From Pararoseomonas baculiformis (lineage in GTDB: Bacteria > Pseudomonadota > Alphaproteobacteria > Acetobacterales > Acetobacteraceae), in NCBI RefSeq assembly GCF_017813395.1, contig NZ_JAGIZB010000010.1:1-64000 (forward strand): 64,000 bases of DNA. Direction: 5' to 3'. The position numbers were made by a program, and so were the translations under genes. The notes beneath the pieces were generated by a model. That model had not been told where the DNA came from. It made no database searches and worked only from the letters and a program-made list of their open reading frames with translations. Below, in pieces: positions 9,111 through 18,211 of this stretch (positions are counted from its first letter, which is position 1; the number at the start of each line of letters is the position of its first letter).

Positions 9111-9596
9111 TTGCCTCGCTGGCTCGTCTCCCTCGGCTGGGTGCCGCTTCTGATGGGCTGCGCCGTGCCCGGGCCGACGCCGGAACAGGCGGCGAGCATC
9201 CTCTCCCTCCATAATGCGGAGCGCGCCTGCCTGGGGGTTCCGCCCCTTCGCTGGGATGCCGGCATGGCGGAGGAAGCCGGGCAATGGGCCCTGTCCCTCG
9301 CCCGATCCGGGCGGCTGGTGCATGCGCCGGGCCGCGCGGATGGAGAGAACATCTGGATAGGCACGGCCGGTGCCTACACGGTCGAGCGCATGGTCGGCGG
9401 CTGGCTCGCCGAGCGGGAGGCCTTCCGCCGCGCGGGGCGCCGGGAGGAGGATTTCGGCGCGGTGGGCCACTACACGCAGATGGTCTGGCGCGACTCCACC
9501 ACCCTGGGCTGCGGCCTGGCGCAGGCCCGTGGGCGGGCGGCGCTGGTCTGCCGGTACCGGCCAGCCGGGAACCTGCCGGGGCGGCGCCCCTACTGA
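9111..9596 (+). CDS. CAP/SCP-domain lipoprotein
   Basis: 161 residues from a TTG start. AGGAGG lies 12 bases upstream and no suitable ATG exists. The first 17 residues form a lipoprotein signal with lipobox LLMGC. The rest is a CAP (cysteine-rich secretory, SCP/PR1) domain: [10 protein letters not shown] near its start, [25 protein letters not shown] and the last strand with VCRY. CAP proteins are extracytoplasmic and various members bind lipids or act in surface interactions. No enzymatic role can be assigned. It is divergent from the MFS gene and 100 bp upstream of nadE. Confidence 0.82.
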   Translation: MPRWLVSLGWVPLLMGCAVPGPTPEQAASILSLHNAERACLGVPPLRWDAGMAEEAGQWALSLARSGRLVHAPGRADGENIWIGTAGAYTVERMVGGWLAEREAFRRAGRREEDFGAVGHYTQMVWRDSTTLGCGLAQARGRAALVCRYRPAGNLPGRRPY

Positions 9597-9696
9597 GCGC
9601 CGGTTTCCGTGTGCGCCCCCTGGCTTGCGCTTGGGCGCGGGCGGGGGCGATGGTGCGGCCCTGTCAACGGTGCGGCTTCTGGATCGTTTGCCCGAG

Positions 9697-11745
9697 ATGA
9701 GTTTCCAATCCCTCTACCGCCACGGCTTCGCCCGGCTGGCGGCCTGCACCACCCGCATCAGCCTCGCGGATCCCGAGGCCAATGCCACCGCCATCCTGGC
9801 CGCCGCGCGGGATTGCCACGCGCGCGGCGCGGCGGTGGCCGTATTCCCCGAGCTCTGCGTCTCGGGCTACGCGATCGAGGACCTGCTGCTGCAGGACGTG
9901 CTGCTGGACGCCGTGGAGGATGCGGTGGCGCGGCTGGTCGCGGAATCCGCCGGCCTGCTGCCGGTGCTGCTGGTGGGGGCGCCGCTGCGGCATAACGGGC
10001 GGGTGTACAACACGGCGCTGGCCATCCACCGCGGCCGGCTGCTGGGCGTCGTGCCTAAAGTCCACCTGCCGAATTACCGCGAGTTCTACGAGCACCGGTA
10101 TTTCGCCTCCGGCGCCGGGACGGAGGGCGGGACGATCCGCATCGGCCCGGCCGGGCAGGTGATCGAGGCGCCTTTCGGCCCCGACCTGATCTTCGAGGCC
10201 GAGGATCTTCGCGGCCTGACCATACATGCGGAGGTCTGCGAGGATCTCTGGGTGCCTGACCCGCCGAGCAATGCCGGCGCCCTGGCCGGGGCTGTGATCC
10301 TGGCGAATCTGTCCGCCAGCAACATCACGATCGGCAAGGCGGAGACGCGGCGCCTGCTCTGCGCCTCCCAGTCCACGCGCTGCATCGCGGCCTATGTCTA
10401 TGCGGCGGCGGGGCCGGGGGAATCCACCACGGATCTCGCCTGGGACGGGCAGGTCTCCATCTTCGAGATCGGCGCGACCCTGGCCGAGAGTGAGCGCTTT
10501 CCCGCGGGGCAGCAGATTGTCTTCGCGGACACGGATCTCGACCTGCTGCGGCAGGAGCGCGCGCGGCAGGGCACCTTCGACGACAATCGCCGCGTCAACG
10601 CGAAGCCGTTCCGGCGCATCGCCTTCCGGCTCGATCCGCCGATGGATGACCTCGGCCTGGAGCGGCGCGTGGAGCGCTTCCCCTTCGTGCCGGCCGATCC
10701 GCGCCGGCTGAACCAGGATTGCTACGAGGCCTATGCGATCCAGGTCTCGGGCCTGACGCAGCGGCTGGGCGCGATCGGCAACCCGAAGATCGTCATCGGC
10801 GTCTCGGGCGGGCTGGACTCGACGCAGGCGCTGATCGTCGCCGCGCGCGCGATGGACCTGATGCAGCGCCCGCGCACCGACATCATCGGCTTCACCATGC
10901 CCGGCTTCGGCACGAGCGAGGGCACGAAGTCCAGCGCGCACCGGCTGATGGCCGCGCTCGGCATCACCGCGCGCGAGCTGGATATCCGGCCCGCGGCGAA
11001 GCAGATGCTCGGCGATCTCGGCCATCGCTTCGCGGGCGGAGAGCCGGTCTATGACGTGACCTTCGAGAACGTGCAGGCCGGGCTGCGCACGGACTATCTC
11101 TTCCGCGCGGCGAACAACGAGAACGGGATCGTGCTCGGCACGGGCGATCTCTCGGAACTCGCGCTGGGCTGGTGCACCTATGGCGTGGGCGACCAGATGT
11201 CGCACTACAACGTCAATGGCGGCGTGCCGAAGACGCTGATCCAGCACCTCATCCGCTGGGTGGCGGAGGAGGGGATCTTCGAAGCCGAGGTTTCCGACGT
11301 GCTGCGAGACGTGCTGGCCACCGAGATCTCGCCGGAGCTGGTGCCGGCGGATGCGAGCGGCGCCATCCAGAGCACCGAGGCGAAGATCGGCCCCTATGGG
11401 CTGCAGGATTTCAACCTGTTCTATGTCCTGCGCTACGGCTTCCGGCCGTCGAAGATCGCTTATCTGTCGCACCATGCCTGGGGCGATGCGAAGCGGGGCG
11501 ACTGGCCGCCGCATTTTCCGGATGCCCGGCGCGCGGAATACGACCTCGCCACCATCCGGCGTTGGCTGGAGGTCTTCCTGTCCCGCTTCTTCGGCTTCGC
11601 GCAGTTCAAGCGCTCGGCCATGCCCAACGGGCCGAAGGTCTCGGCGGGCGGTTCGCTCTCGCCCCGGGGGGATTGGCGGGCGCCCTCCGATTCGTCCGCG
11701 GCGGCGTGGCTGGCGGAGCTCAGGCGGAACGTTCCGGAATCCTGA
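9697..11745 (+). CDS. nadE: Glutamine-dependent NAD+ synthetase NadE
   Basis: Final step of NAD synthesis: amidation of deamido-NAD with glutamine-derived ammonia. 682 residues. The N-terminal nitrilase-type glutaminase domain carries the Glu-Lys-Cys triad at Glu52 (VFPELCVSG), Lys121 (VPKVHLPNY) and about Cys181 (VCEDLW). The C-terminal synthetase domain has the P-loop SGGLDST at about 370-376 and [12 protein letters not shown]. The size and triad positions match the long actinobacterial/alphaproteobacterial form rather than the short E. coli ammonia-dependent form. The start [11 protein letters not shown] is chosen since the frame before it overlaps the CAP gene. Confidence 0.96.
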   Translation: MSFQSLYRHGFARLAACTTRISLADPEANATAILAAARDCHARGAAVAVFPELCVSGYAIEDLLLQDVLLDAVEDAVARLVAESAGLLPVLLVGAPLRHNGRVYNTALAIHRGRLLGVVPKVHLPNYREFYEHRYFASGAGTEGGTIRIGPAGQVIEAPFGPDLIFEAEDLRGLTIHAEVCEDLWVPDPPSNAGALAGAVILANLSASNITIGKAETRRLLCASQSTRCIAAYVYAAAGPGESTTDLAWDGQVSIFEIGATLAESERFPAGQQIVFADTDLDLLRQERARQGTFDDNRRVNAKPFRRIAFRLDPPMDDLGLERRVERFPFVPADPRRLNQDCYEAYAIQVSGLTQRLGAIGNPKIVIGVSGGLDSTQALIVAARAMDLMQRPRTDIIGFTMPGFGTSEGTKSSAHRLMAALGITARELDIRPAAKQMLGDLGHRFAGGEPVYDVTFENVQAGLRTDYLFRAANNENGIVLGTGDLSELALGWCTYGVGDQMSHYNVNGGVPKTLIQHLIRWVAEEGIFEAEVSDVLRDVLATEISPELVPADASGAIQSTEAKIGPYGLQDFNLFYVLRYGFRPSKIAYLSHHAWGDAKRGDWPPHFPDARRAEYDLATIRRWLEVFLSRFFGFAQFKRSAMPNGPKVSAGGSLSPRGDWRAPSDSSAAAWLAELRRNVPES

Positions 11746-11895
11746 AGCCGATTCGAGGGTGGGCGGGCAGGGGGCGCGGGTGTGGCGTGGATGCCCGTTT
11801 CGCCCGGCCCCATTGAGGAATCGCGGCATCCCTATTGTTGACCGGGCCGCTTCGTGGTGATTTCGCCCACCACGCGCAACAGACAGGCGGATCAG

Positions 11896-12258
11896 ATGGC
11901 AAAGGCAGCGGCACCCAAGAAGCCCGCGGCAACGGCTCCGGCGGCGAAGGCCCCCGCGAAGGGTGCGGCGGCGGCCGCCCCGGCGGTGGTGAGCCTGAAG
12001 CAGCTCGCGGCTTCCCTGGCGGAGAGCCACGAGATGCCCAAGAAGCAGGCCGAGACGATCGTGAACGACTTCGTTCAGTCCCTCGCCGACCACCTCAAGG
12101 AAGGTGCGAAGATCCGCATCAACGGCCTCGGCATCCTCGAGGTGAAGTCCCGCCCGGCACGCACGGGCCGCAACCCCGCCACGGGCGAGCAGATCCAGAT
12201 CGCCGCTTCCAAGAAGATCGCCTTCCGCCCCGCCAAGGAGCTGAAGGAGGCCGTCTGA
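11896..12258 (+). CDS. HU/IHF-family DNA-binding protein with Ala/Lys-rich N-terminal tail
   Basis: 120 residues. Residues 1-31 are a Lys/Ala/Pro tail like those of eukaryotic H1-like proteins. From about residue 32 follows a complete HU/IHF fold: the helical pair SLKQLAASLAESHE..KKQAETIVNDFVQSL, GAKIRINGLGILEV, and the DNA-binding arm RTGRNPATGE. HU proteins bend and compact DNA as dimers. The tail would add extra contacts. The gene stands alone, with a GC hairpin after it. Confidence 0.9.
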   Translation: MAKAAAPKKPAATAPAAKAPAKGAAAAAPAVVSLKQLAASLAESHEMPKKQAETIVNDFVQSLADHLKEGAKIRINGLGILEVKSRPARTGRNPATGEQIQIAASKKIAFRPAKELKEAV

Positions 12259-12568
12259 CGGCCCCGGCGGCGCCCCGGAAAGGGGGCCGCCACGCCGGCC
12301 TGGCTCCGAGGGAGCCGGGCCGATGCCCTCCGGCAGGCAGGCGCCGCGGGAGGATGAGGCGGGCAGGACCCGCCTGGCCAGGCCCTTCGTGCCTCCGGAA
12401 CCAACATAAAGAGCCTCATGGGGCGCAAGCGGGGCGATCATTGCCCTGCCGGGCTTGCCGCGGGGATGCGCGGCGATTATCTGCGTAGGACGACGGCCGC
12501 CCTGCCCTGGGGGCAACTGCGACGCGGCCCTCAACCTCATCCCTTTCGAGTTCTGATTCCTGCCGTCC
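12259..12568. other. Intergenic region between the HU-like and RepA-like genes
   Basis: About 310 bp without a convincing gene. Just after the HU-like stop there is a GC-rich hairpin (12297-12321). The rest shows no ribosome site with a good frame, no RNA gene and no iteron-like direct repeats that would suggest a plasmid origin beside the RepA-like gene. Confidence 0.5.
12297..12321 (+). terminator. GC hairpin after the HU-like gene
   Basis: The stem GGCC-TGGCTCC with the loop GAG and GGAGCC-GGGCC forms a strong hairpin 39 bp after the stop codon. There is no T-run, so it may act as a stabilising structure or a weak terminator. Confidence 0.45.
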
Positions 12569-13999
12569 ATGACGACCCGTACCGACCCAGCCGTCACGGC
12601 GGCAGCCGATCACGCGTCCGCGCCCGAATCCGTGCAGTGGCACCATGCGGCTTTTTGCCGGCTGGGCCTTCCGGTGGAGCCGCTCGCCGAAGCCTGGCGC
12701 CGTGAGGGCGCCGGCGCCGCGTTGCGCATCGCGCCCGGCACGGCCGGCGACACGCTGCCGGATGGCCCGGGGCTGCGCCTGCTCCTCGCCTATCTCTGCG
12801 ACACCGCGCTGCGCGCCGGTAGCCCCACTGTGGCAGTGGGCGCCAATGCCGCCGAGCTGGCCGCGAAGCTGGGCCTGAGCGAGGGCGCAGCCGCGCCGCT
12901 TGCCGAGCAGGTGGAGCGCATGATGGCCGCCCGGATCTCGGTGTCGCTCGATGACGGGCCGGAGCTGTCCGTGCTGGACGCCCGCAGCCGCCCGCGCGGC
13001 GGTGGCTGGGCGGCGCAGGTGAAGCTGAACGCCCGCTTCCTCTCCAGCCTGGCCGAGCATGCGGTGCCGCTGGACCGCGCCATCCTGCGCGCCGTCTCGG
13101 CTTCCGCCGAGGCGATGGACGCGCATGGCTGGACGCGCGAATCCCTTGCCCGCATCGGCGAGGATGCCACCGTCACCACGCCCTGGCCCGAGCTGATGAT
13201 CCGCTTCGGCACGCCGGGCATGGATGCCGCCGCGTTCCGTGCGGCCTTCGAAGCCGCGCTCCGGATGGTGTTCGAAGCCGATCTTTCGATCGAGCTGGCC
13301 GTGGACGATGATGGCGTGAGCGTTCGCCGCGCGCAGGAGCAGGTGGCGCCCGAGCCCGCGGCGGCGGTGCAGCCCCCGGCCGCCGGGGCGCCCGAAGCCG
13401 TGCCGGTGGTGGCCCCGGTCGCGGTTCCGCCCGCGCCAGCCCAGCCCGCGCCCGCCGCGGTGGAGGCGCCGCGCGAGCCACGCCAGGATGAGCCGCGCCG
13501 CGAGGGCCGCCAGCGCGATGAGCGCCCCCGCGACGAAAGGCCTCGCGACGAGAGGCCTCGGGACGAGCGGCAGAGAGACGAGCGCCCCCGCGAGGACCGG
13601 AGCCGTGACGAGCGCGGTCGCGAGGATCGCCGCCCGCGCCGCGAGGAGCAGGCGGAGGGCGGACAGGCGGACCAGATCGTAGACGACATGATCCGGATCC
13701 GCTCCCACCTGACCGGCCTGCCCCAGGTGGTCTGGCTGCGGCGGGGCCATGGCGACGAGAACATCCTTGTCGGCGTCACCCCGGGCACGCGGCTGGATAC
13801 GGAGCGCCTGACCATCCTCATGGTCGAGCCCATCGTCATGCAGGTGAGCGGCGGGCTCGGGCAGAGCGACTTCGAGCGCGTCTCCGCATGGGTGATGGCG
13901 AATCGCGACCTGATCGACGAGTTCTGGGAGGGAAGCATCGCCTCGGCGGAAGAGGTGATGCGCCGCGTCCGCAAGGCGCCGGGTCCGACCTGGCGCTAG
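12569..13999 (+). CDS. Chromosomal RepA-like (plasmid replication initiator fold) protein with charged repeat linker
   Basis: 476 residues. Residues about 24-255 follow the pattern of the plasmid RepA family found on acetic-acid and photosynthetic alphaproteobacterial plasmids: HHAAFCRLGLP, GLRLLLAYLCDTALRAGSPTVAVG, an LAEQVERMM helix, the strand VKLNARFLSSLAEHAVPLD, then PWPELMIRFGT and FEAALRMVFEA. A Pro/Ala linker follows. Residues about 312-360 are tandem RDERP units encoded by 15-bp repeats. The last 110 residues are a separate compact domain (VDDMIRIRSHLTGLPQVVWL..FWEGSI). No parAB, iterons or other plasmid genes are near, so it looks like a domesticated or repurposed initiator. Family assignment is by eye and the function on the chromosome is unknown. 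Confidence 0.7.
   Translation: MTTRTDPAVTAAADHASAPESVQWHHAAFCRLGLPVEPLAEAWRREGAGAALRIAPGTAGDTLPDGPGLRLLLAYLCDTALRAGSPTVAVGANAAELAAKLGLSEGAAAPLAEQVERMMAARISVSLDDGPELSVLDARSRPRGGGWAAQVKLNARFLSSLAEHAVPLDRAILRAVSASAEAMDAHGWTRESLARIGEDATVTTPWPELMIRFGTPGMDAAAFRAAFEAALRMVFEADLSIELAVDDDGVSVRRAQEQVAPEPAAAVQPPAAGAPEAVPVVAPVAVPPAPAQPAPAAVEAPREPRQDEPRREGRQRDERPRDERPRDERPRDERQRDERPREDRSRDERGREDRRPRREEQAEGGQADQIVDDMIRIRSHLTGLPQVVWLRRGHGDENILVGVTPGTRLDTERLTILMVEPIVMQVSGGLGQSDFERVSAWVMANRDLIDEFWEGSIASAEEVMRRVRKAPGPTWR
13508..13634 (+). repeat. In-frame 15-bp tandem repeats encoding RDERP units
   Basis: Imperfect tandem copies of a 15-bp unit resembling CGYGACGAGMGSCCY lie inside the RepA-like gene and give an alternating Arg/Asp/Glu/Pro region. 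Such repeats can change in copy number by slippage without breaking the frame. Confidence 0.8.
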
Positions 14000-14077
14000 G
14001 CTCCTAACGGGGACGTGTCCGCCCGCGGCGGCGGCCTGCCCCTGATAATCCGGGCGGGCGCCACGACCTGACAGGCG

Positions 14078-15130
14078 ATGCCCCCTGTCTTCCTGAATCG
14101 AATCGGCACCGCCACACCGGGCCATGAGGTGCATGGCACCTTCCGGGCCTTCGCCGAGGGGCTGATCGCCGATCCGAGGGAGCGGCGGCTTTTCTCCCGC
14201 ATGGCGGACCGCGCCGGCATCGCCCGCCGCTGGAGCGTGCTGCCGCCGGATGGCCGGCCGGGCCATGTGGATGCCGAAGGATTCTACGCCGCGGGCGGAT
14301 TCCCCTCCACCCGCGCCCGCATGGCGCGCTGGGAGGCCGAGGCGCCGGGCCTGGCCTTCCGGGCGCTGGATGCGCTGGGCCCCGTGGAGGGCATCACCCA
14401 TCTCATCGTGGCCTCCTGCACCGGATTCGCTGCGCCCGGGCTGGACCATGCCATCAGCGCCCATCTCGGCCTGGATGAGACGGTGGCGCGCACCAATGTC
14501 GGCTTCATGGGCTGCCAGGCCGCAATCGTCGCGCTGCGGCTGGCGCGGGACGCCGTGCGGGCCGATTCCAGCGCGCGGGTGCTGGTGGTGAACCTGGAGC
14601 TTTGCACCCTGCATCTGCAGGAGCGCCCGGAGGTGGAACAGCTGCTCTGCTTCCTGCTCTTCGGGGATGGCTGCTCCGCCGCGCTGGTCAGCGCCGATCC
14701 GGCGGGGCTGCGCCTCGATGGCTTCCGCTGCGCCCTGCTGCCGGAAGCCGAGGAGCAGATTGCCTGGCGCGTGGGCGACAACGGCTTCGATATGGTCCTC
14801 TCCGGCGAGGTGCCGAAAAGCCTGGCGCGCGCGCTGCCGCCGCGCCTGCCCGCCCTGCTGGACGGTGCGGAGCCCGAGGCCTTCGATCTCTGGGCCATCC
14901 ATCCCGGCGGGCGTTCGGTGCTGGATGCGGTAGAGGAGTCCTGCCGCCCGCCCCAGGGCGCGCTGGCGGGATCGCGCGCGGTGCTGGAGGAGCATGGAAA
15001 CATGTCCTCCCCGACCGTGATGTTCGTGCTGCGCGGCATGCTGGAAGCGCGCGAGGCCGGCCGGCGCGGCATCGCCATGGCCTTCGGCCCCGGTCTCTCG
15101 GCCGAGACCATGCGATTCATGACGGTGTGA
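14078..15130 (+). CDS. Type III polyketide synthase (chalcone/stilbene synthase family)
   Basis: 350 residues with a thiolase fold and the catalytic triad of the family: Cys146 in VGFMGCQAA, His275 in AIHPGGRS and Asn308 in EHGNMSS. It would extend an acyl-CoA (or acyl-ACP) starter with malonyl-CoA and cyclise the product to a pyrone, resorcinol or similar ring. The next two genes overlap it by single bases and encode a methyltransferase and an FAD oxidoreductase, the set used in bacteria to tailor phenolic lipids or quinone-like compounds. Starter and ring type cannot be read from the sequence. Confidence 0.9.
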   Translation: MPPVFLNRIGTATPGHEVHGTFRAFAEGLIADPRERRLFSRMADRAGIARRWSVLPPDGRPGHVDAEGFYAAGGFPSTRARMARWEAEAPGLAFRALDALGPVEGITHLIVASCTGFAAPGLDHAISAHLGLDETVARTNVGFMGCQAAIVALRLARDAVRADSSARVLVVNLELCTLHLQERPEVEQLLCFLLFGDGCSAALVSADPAGLRLDGFRCALLPEAEEQIAWRVGDNGFDMVLSGEVPKSLARALPPRLPALLDGAEPEAFDLWAIHPGGRSVLDAVEESCRPPQGALAGSRAVLEEHGNMSSPTVMFVLRGMLEAREAGRRGIAMAFGPGLSAETMRFMTV

Positions 15131-15822
15131 TGCTGCGGGCGCGCTCCTCCGCACCGGAGATCATGGATGACGCGGCGCAGGATTTCGCCGCCTTCTCCGC
15201 CGCGCTGCATGACCTTGAGCGCATCAACCGCATGAGCCTGGCCTATCGCCCGACCCTGCGCTGGCTGGATGCGCTGGCCCGGCGCACGGGCGCGCGGCGC
15301 ATGAGCGTGCTGGATGTGGGCGCGGGCGGCGGCGACATGTTGGCGCGCGTGGCGGATTGGGGTGCGCGGCGCGGCGTGGCGCTGGATCTGGCGGCGCTGG
15401 ATCGCTCCCCCCATGCGGAGGCGCATGCGCGGGCGCGGCATCCCGGCCTGCCCGTGCGCTGGATCACGGCGGATCTGTTCGAGCTGGACCCCGCCGAGCG
15501 CTTCGACGCGGTGATCTGCGCCCTGTTCACGCATCACCTGGATGAGCCGCAGCTCGTCCTGTTCCTGCGCTGGATGGAATCCCGCGCGCGGCTGGGCTGG
15601 TTCATCAGCGACCTCCACCGGCATCCCTTGCCCTGGGGCGTGGTCTGGGCCGGGGTGCGGCTGCTGCGGATGGACCCGATGGTGGTGCATGACAGCACCG
15701 TTTCCATCGCCCGCGGGTTTTCACGCGCGGATTGGAGGAGGCTGGCGGCGCAGGCGGGGGTGCCGGCGCGGCTGCGCTGGGCCTTTCCATTCCGCTGGAC
15801 CCTTGCGGGCGGCACGGCGTGA
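15130..15822 (+). CDS. SAM-dependent methyltransferase of the type III PKS operon
   Basis: 230 residues, class I methyltransferase: motif I VLDVGAGGGDML at about residue 57, LAALDRSPHA as the acidic-loop strand, FDAVICALFTHHL as motif IV. The start codon overlaps the PKS stop (TGATG). The C-terminal region WFISDLHRHPLPWGVVWAG resembles methyltransferases found beside bacterial type III PKS genes. Probably methylates the ring or a hydroxyl of the polyketide. Confidence 0.85.
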   Translation: MLRARSSAPEIMDDAAQDFAAFSAALHDLERINRMSLAYRPTLRWLDALARRTGARRMSVLDVGAGGGDMLARVADWGARRGVALDLAALDRSPHAEAHARARHPGLPVRWITADLFELDPAERFDAVICALFTHHLDEPQLVLFLRWMESRARLGWFISDLHRHPLPWGVVWAGVRLLRMDPMVVHDSTVSIARGFSRADWRRLAAQAGVPARLRWAFPFRWTLAGGTA

Positions 15823-16904
15823 TGGATGCGCTGGTGGTCGGCGGCGGCCCGGCCGGGGCAGCGGCGGCCATCACCCTCGCGCGCGCGGGGGCCTCGGTGA
15901 CGCTTGTGGAGCGCGAGGCAAGGGCGCGGGAAAAGGTCTGCGGGGAATTCCTGGGGCCGGATGCGGCGCAGGCTCTGGCGCGTCTGGGGCTTTCCCTGGC
16001 CGATCTTGGCGCCGCGCCGATCGGCCGTGCGCGCCTGGCCGCGGGGCCGCGCGACGCCGGATGGAACCTGCCCTTCCAGGCCTGGAGCATTCCCCGCGCC
16101 CCGCTCGACGAAGCGCTGCTGAGCCTGGCCAGCGAGGCTGGCGCGACGGTCCTGCGCGGCCGCGCCGTGGCGGCGGCGGGGCGCGATGGGCGGGGCTGGA
16201 TGGCGCGGCTCTCCGATGGGGGCGTGCTGCATGCGCCCGCGCTGGTGCTGGCGACCGGCAAGCACGAGTTGCGCGGGCATGCGCGCCCGGGCAGGCGCGG
16301 TGCAGTGGGGCTGAAGCTGCCGCTGCGGCTGGCCACGCCGCTGGAAGGGGCGGTCCTCCTGCTGCCCTTTGCCGGCGGCTATGCGGGGCTGCAGCCACGG
16401 CCGGATGGCGGCGCCAATCTCTGCGCCGCGCTCTGGCAGGCGGGGGATGAGGCGCGCCATCCCGCCGCGCTGCTGGCCCGTGTCTCGGCCGGATCGGCGC
16501 TCGCGGCGTCCTGGCTGCGCGGGGCGGAGCCGGCATGGCCGCGGCCCCTGACCGTGGCGCGCATCCCTTATGGCTTCCTTCATCGGGACGGCGCGGCGGC
16601 CGAGCCCGGGCTGTACCGGGTGGGGGACCAGTTCGCCGTCATCCCGTCCCTGGCCGGGGATGGCGTGGCGATGGCGCTGGCCGGCGGGGAGGCCGCGGCG
16701 CAGGCCATCCTGGCCGGGCGATCCGCCCCGCATTTCCACGCCGCGCTGGGGGAAAGGCTGCACCGGCCGATGCGCTGGGCCGGGTTGATCGCATACGGGC
16801 TGGAGGCCGCCCCTGCTGCCCTGGCCTTCGCGGCGGGGCTTGCGCCGGGCCTTGCGCGGCTTGCGGCCTCCCGCACCCGGCTGCCCGGCTTCACGCCGGC
16901 TTAA
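15822..16904 (+). CDS. FAD-dependent oxidoreductase (geranylgeranyl-reductase/hydroxylase-like) of the type III PKS operon
   Basis: 360 residues. The N-terminal FAD motif GGGPAGAAAA at about 7-16 is followed by an E at the second strand end (LVERE). KVCGEFLGP is a signature of this flavoprotein group, and VGDQFAVIPSLAGDG is the second FAD motif. Coupled by a one-base overlap to the methyltransferase. Homologous operons hydroxylate a polyketide ring or reduce a side chain. The last 60 residues have a hydrophobic patch (WAGLIAYGLEAAPAALAFAAG), which could hold it at the membrane near a lipid substrate. Confidence 0.85.
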   Translation: MDALVVGGGPAGAAAAITLARAGASVTLVEREARAREKVCGEFLGPDAAQALARLGLSLADLGAAPIGRARLAAGPRDAGWNLPFQAWSIPRAPLDEALLSLASEAGATVLRGRAVAAAGRDGRGWMARLSDGGVLHAPALVLATGKHELRGHARPGRRGAVGLKLPLRLATPLEGAVLLLPFAGGYAGLQPRPDGGANLCAALWQAGDEARHPAALLARVSAGSALAASWLRGAEPAWPRPLTVARIPYGFLHRDGAAAEPGLYRVGDQFAVIPSLAGDGVAMALAGGEAAAQAILAGRSAPHFHAALGERLHRPMRWAGLIAYGLEAAPAALAFAAGLAPGLARLAASRTRLPGFTPA

Positions 16905-16963
16905 CCGCGCGGCGCCATCCTGGCCCGGGCCGCCTTCGGCCCGCCAGCAGGAGGCAGGCCAGA

Positions 16964-18148
16964 ATGGCACGCCATGTCGTCGCCTTCGTCGGCGAGAACG
17001 AGAACGGCATCCTCGCCGATTTCAGCCGCGCCATCATGGAGCCGCTCGCGCCCATGGGGCTGCGCGGCCATGTCATCGACCTGCACCAGCCCGGCTGGGC
17101 CGATGCGCTCCAGCCCCTGGCGCGGGAGGGAATCGCCTTCGCCTGGGGCGCGGCCGGGATCGGGGCCCGGCTCGAGGTTGGCGGCGAGAACCTGTGGGAG
17201 ATGCTGCAGGTCCCCTTCATCTCCACCCTGGCGGACACGCCCTGCCAGCTTCCGGCCAATCACCGCGTCGCCTCCCGCTTCGTGGCGAATGGCTACATGT
17301 ACCGGGACTGGCTGGATGTGCAGCGGCGCTTCATCCGCTCGCCGCAGATCTCGGCGCTGCTGCCGCATGGCGTGCTGCCCAATCCGGCGCGGGACAGGAT
17401 TCCCTGGGCCCGGCGGCCGCATCGCATGGTGTTCGTGAAGACGGGGGAGGACCCGGAGCGGCGGCAGGCCGAATGGCGCAACTGGCCCGCGCCGCTGCGC
17501 GCCGTGCTGCACGACGCGACGGCGGAGGCCGCGCGCCAACCGACCGGCGATATCACGCACACCGTGCTCGGCGCCTGCGAGGCGCATGGGCTGCATCTGG
17601 AGGAAAGGCTGGAGCTTCTCTTCGCCATCGCCTTCCAGGTGGACCTGCAACTGCGGGCCCTGCGCGCCAATGCCTTCGCGCGCGCCCTGCTGCCGCTGGA
17701 TGCAGTGATCATCGGCCGCGGCTGGGACCACCTGCCCCTGGATGGTGCGCGGGCGGGCTGGCGGCCCGCCATTCCGGCGGCGGAGTTGCCGGGGCTCTAC
17801 GCGGCAACGCAGTTCCTCGTCAGCACCAATCCGAACTTCGCCCATGGCGTGCATGAGCGGATCCCGAATGGCTTCGCCGCCCGTGCCTGCGTGCTGTCCG
17901 ACAGCAATGCCTTCACCCGCGCGCGCTTCGCGGCGCTCCCGAGCTTCTTCGGACTGGACTGGACCGCGCCGGAGCTGGCGGCGCGCATCGCCGCCATCTT
18001 CCATGATGCCACCGACCACGGCCCGCTGACCGATGCGGCGCTGGCCGTGGCCGATGAAGACTTTGGCCCGCGACGCTTCCTGCAGGGGATGATCGACCTC
18101 GCGGATCTCCTGCGCGCCGGAAACCGGCTGGAAAGCTTTCCCGCCTAG
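16964..18148 (+). CDS. Probable glycosyltransferase (GT-B-like)
   Basis: 394 residues with GGAGG-type ribosome site before the ATG. The protein starts MARHVVAFVGENENGI. Features are a first Rossmann half (GHVIDLHQPGW, GAAGIGARL, PFISTLADTPC) and a second half ending with PGLYAATQFLVSTNPNFAHGVHERIPNGFAARACVLSDSNAF, the layout of GT-B enzymes where a nucleotide-sugar donor binds before a conserved NG and acidic site. No precise family is recognised. It starts a same-strand set with a DegT aminotransferase and a FemAB-like acyltransferase, suggesting glycan synthesis. Confidence 0.6.
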   Translation: MARHVVAFVGENENGILADFSRAIMEPLAPMGLRGHVIDLHQPGWADALQPLAREGIAFAWGAAGIGARLEVGGENLWEMLQVPFISTLADTPCQLPANHRVASRFVANGYMYRDWLDVQRRFIRSPQISALLPHGVLPNPARDRIPWARRPHRMVFVKTGEDPERRQAEWRNWPAPLRAVLHDATAEAARQPTGDITHTVLGACEAHGLHLEERLELLFAIAFQVDLQLRALRANAFARALLPLDAVIIGRGWDHLPLDGARAGWRPAIPAAELPGLYAATQFLVSTNPNFAHGVHERIPNGFAARACVLSDSNAFTRARFAALPSFFGLDWTAPELAARIAAIFHDATDHGPLTDAALAVADEDFGPRRFLQGMIDLADLLRAGNRLESFPA

Positions 18149-18211
18149 GCTTGCGTTCTGGCCGTCCGCGCAGGCGGGCGGTGCCCGGTCAGGATGATCA
18201 GGAGCGCCATC

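Noticed and set aside
5816-9214. 1132-codon plus-strand open frame
   Set aside because: It runs antisense to proB and the MFS gene, is Gly/His/Arg-rich and has no ribosome site. It is a GC-driven shadow.
12259-12568. Possible plasmid origin beside the RepA-like gene
   Set aside because: No direct-repeat iterons or AT-rich melting region are visible.
12416-15154. 912-codon minus-strand open frame
   Set aside because: Antisense of the RepA-like and PKS genes, both of which have clear motifs. The translation is low-complexity without domains.
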